Positions 16,453 to 17,180 of a stretch of DNA of 17,180 bases are shown here, in pieces. The stretch's first letter is position 1, and every line of letters starts with the position of its first letter. The translations under genes were made by a program, and so were the position numbers. Under the pieces are notes generated by a model. The model worked only from the letters and a program-made list of their open reading frames with translations, was not told the DNA's origin and did no database searches. This DNA comes from an uncultured Brevibacterium sp. (GTDB taxonomy: Bacteria > Actinomycetota > Actinomycetes > Actinomycetales > Brevibacteriaceae). The stretch is taken from NCBI GenBank assembly GCA_902489215.1, contig CABTZE010000029.1, positions 1 through 17,180 of the forward strand, given 5' to 3'.

Positions 16453-17180
16453 ATGACTGATGTCGTAGTCATCGGCGGTGGGCAGGCCGGCCTCGCCGCT
16501 GGATATTTTCTTCGCAGAGCAGGTCTCGAATTCGTGATTCTCGACGACCACGCCGGCCCCGGCGGAGCCTGGCAGCACGGGTGGCAGTCGTTGCGTCTGT
16601 TTTCACCCGCCGAATACAGTCCACTGCCAGGCTGGCCGATGCCTGCGCAGAAGGGCGAGTCATTTCCCACCGCCGATCATGTAGTTGACTACCTGACCCG
16701 GTACGAACACCGTTACGATCTACCCGTTCAACGCCCGGTTCACGTCAGCAATGTCTACCAGGACCGGGGGCAGCTGTTCGTCGATACCGATACCGGCACC
16801 CTGGAGACCACGGCGGTCATCAGCGCCACCGGAACATGGCAACGCCCCTATGTCCCCCACTATCCGGGCTGTGAGGATTTCACGGGAAGACAGCTGCACA
16901 CCGTTGAATACGATTCGCCCGAGGACTACACCGACCAACGGGTGGTCATCGTCGGCGGTGGGAACTCCGCCGCCCAGATCGTCTCGGAAATCTCGACCGT
17001 GGCGCAGACACTGTGGGGGACGCAGCACCGACCACGGTTCATGCCTGATGACGTCGATGGACGGGTGCTCTTCGATGTTGCCACCGCCCGCGAGGCGGCC
17101 CAGCGGGCCGGGCGCGACCACGATGGCGTGTCGGAGCTCGGCGATATCGTCATGGTCCCGCCCGTGCAGGCTGCACGCGA
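16453..17180 (+). CDS. arsO: ArsO-like FAD/NAD(P)-dependent flavoprotein monooxygenase (partial, runs off window)
   Basis: The 242 visible residues start MTDVVVIGGGQAGLAAGYFL, with the FAD loop GGGQAG at 8-13. They continue with GPGGAWQHGWQSLRLFSP at 35-52, VISATGTWQRPYVP at 122-135, the monooxygenase fingerprint FTGRQLHTVEY at 143-153, and the NAD(P)H loop IVGGGNSAAQIV at 166-177. This is the layout of the flavin monooxygenase family called ArsO when found in ars clusters; its substrate in arsenic resistance is not settled. It is not a thioredoxin reductase: no CxxC redox pair appears in the visible part. It starts at ATG 16453, 12 bp after arsC, after a GAGGGGG ribosome site. The C-terminus lies outside the window. 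Confidence 0.8.
   Translation, partial: MTDVVVIGGGQAGLAAGYFLRRAGLEFVILDDHAGPGGAWQHGWQSLRLFSPAEYSPLPGWPMPAQKGESFPTADHVVDYLTRYEHRYDLPVQRPVHVSNVYQDRGQLFVDTDTGTLETTAVISATGTWQRPYVPHYPGCEDFTGRQLHTVEYDSPEDYTDQRVVIVGGGNSAAQIVSEISTVAQTLWGTQHRPRFMPDDVDGRVLFDVATAREAAQRAGRDHDGVSELGDIVMVPPVQAAR

Noticed and set aside
16453..17180. Thioredoxin reductase as the identity of the last gene
   Set aside because: The visible part has FMO-type motifs (FTGRQLHTVEY, two glycine loops) and no CxxC pair, so an ArsO-like monooxygenase fits better.

Overview
The window comes from a GC-rich actinobacterium (Actinomycetota). The gene order on the minus strand (argS, lysA, hom, thrC, thrB, rho, prfA, prmC, Sua5, wecA/rfe, a small membrane protein, atpB) is the order known from mycobacteria and relatives. 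Supporting signs are frequent GTG/TTG starts, overlapping stop/start junctions and a Rho with a long polar N-terminal insertion. The sequence does not let me name a genus.

Three transcription blocks read leftward. Block 1 (13488 to 7109) is argS-lysA-hom-thrC-thrB: arginyl-tRNA synthetase, the last lysine step, and three enzymes taking aspartate semialdehyde to threonine. It appears to start at a nearly leaderless promoter (about 13499-13526) and ends in a strong hairpin (7073-7105). Block 2 (6873 to 735) is rho-prfA-prmC-Sua5/TsaC-wecA-atpI-like: transcription termination, translation termination and its glutamine methylase, tRNA t6A synthesis, the first lipid-linked step of an envelope glycan, and an ATP-synthase-associated membrane protein. 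Nearly every junction overlaps. Block 3 begins with atpB at 537 and runs out of the window; a 197-bp gap before it may hold its own promoter.

On the plus strand, head-to-head with argS, lies an arsenic-resistance cluster (about 13661 to the right edge). A 54-bp near-perfect palindrome with an AT-rich ArsR-box-like centre comes first. A short remnant resembling thioredoxin reductase follows, then acr3 (arsenite efflux), an ArsR-ArsC fusion (sensor/repressor plus arsenate reductase in one chain), a free-standing arsC, and the start of an ArsO-like flavoprotein monooxygenase. acr3 and the fusion are joined by ATGA overlaps. Working model: arsenate is reduced by one or both ArsC domains, arsenite leaves through Acr3, and the ArsR head of the fusion releases the palindrome when arsenite binds its Cys-x-Cys site.

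The most unusual items are the three-part ArsR/helical/ArsC fusion beside a second ArsC, the palindrome whose two arms each encode the same peptide start in opposite directions, and the reductase remnant still translationally coupled to acr3. I saw no rRNA, tRNA, CRISPR array or recognisable transposase.
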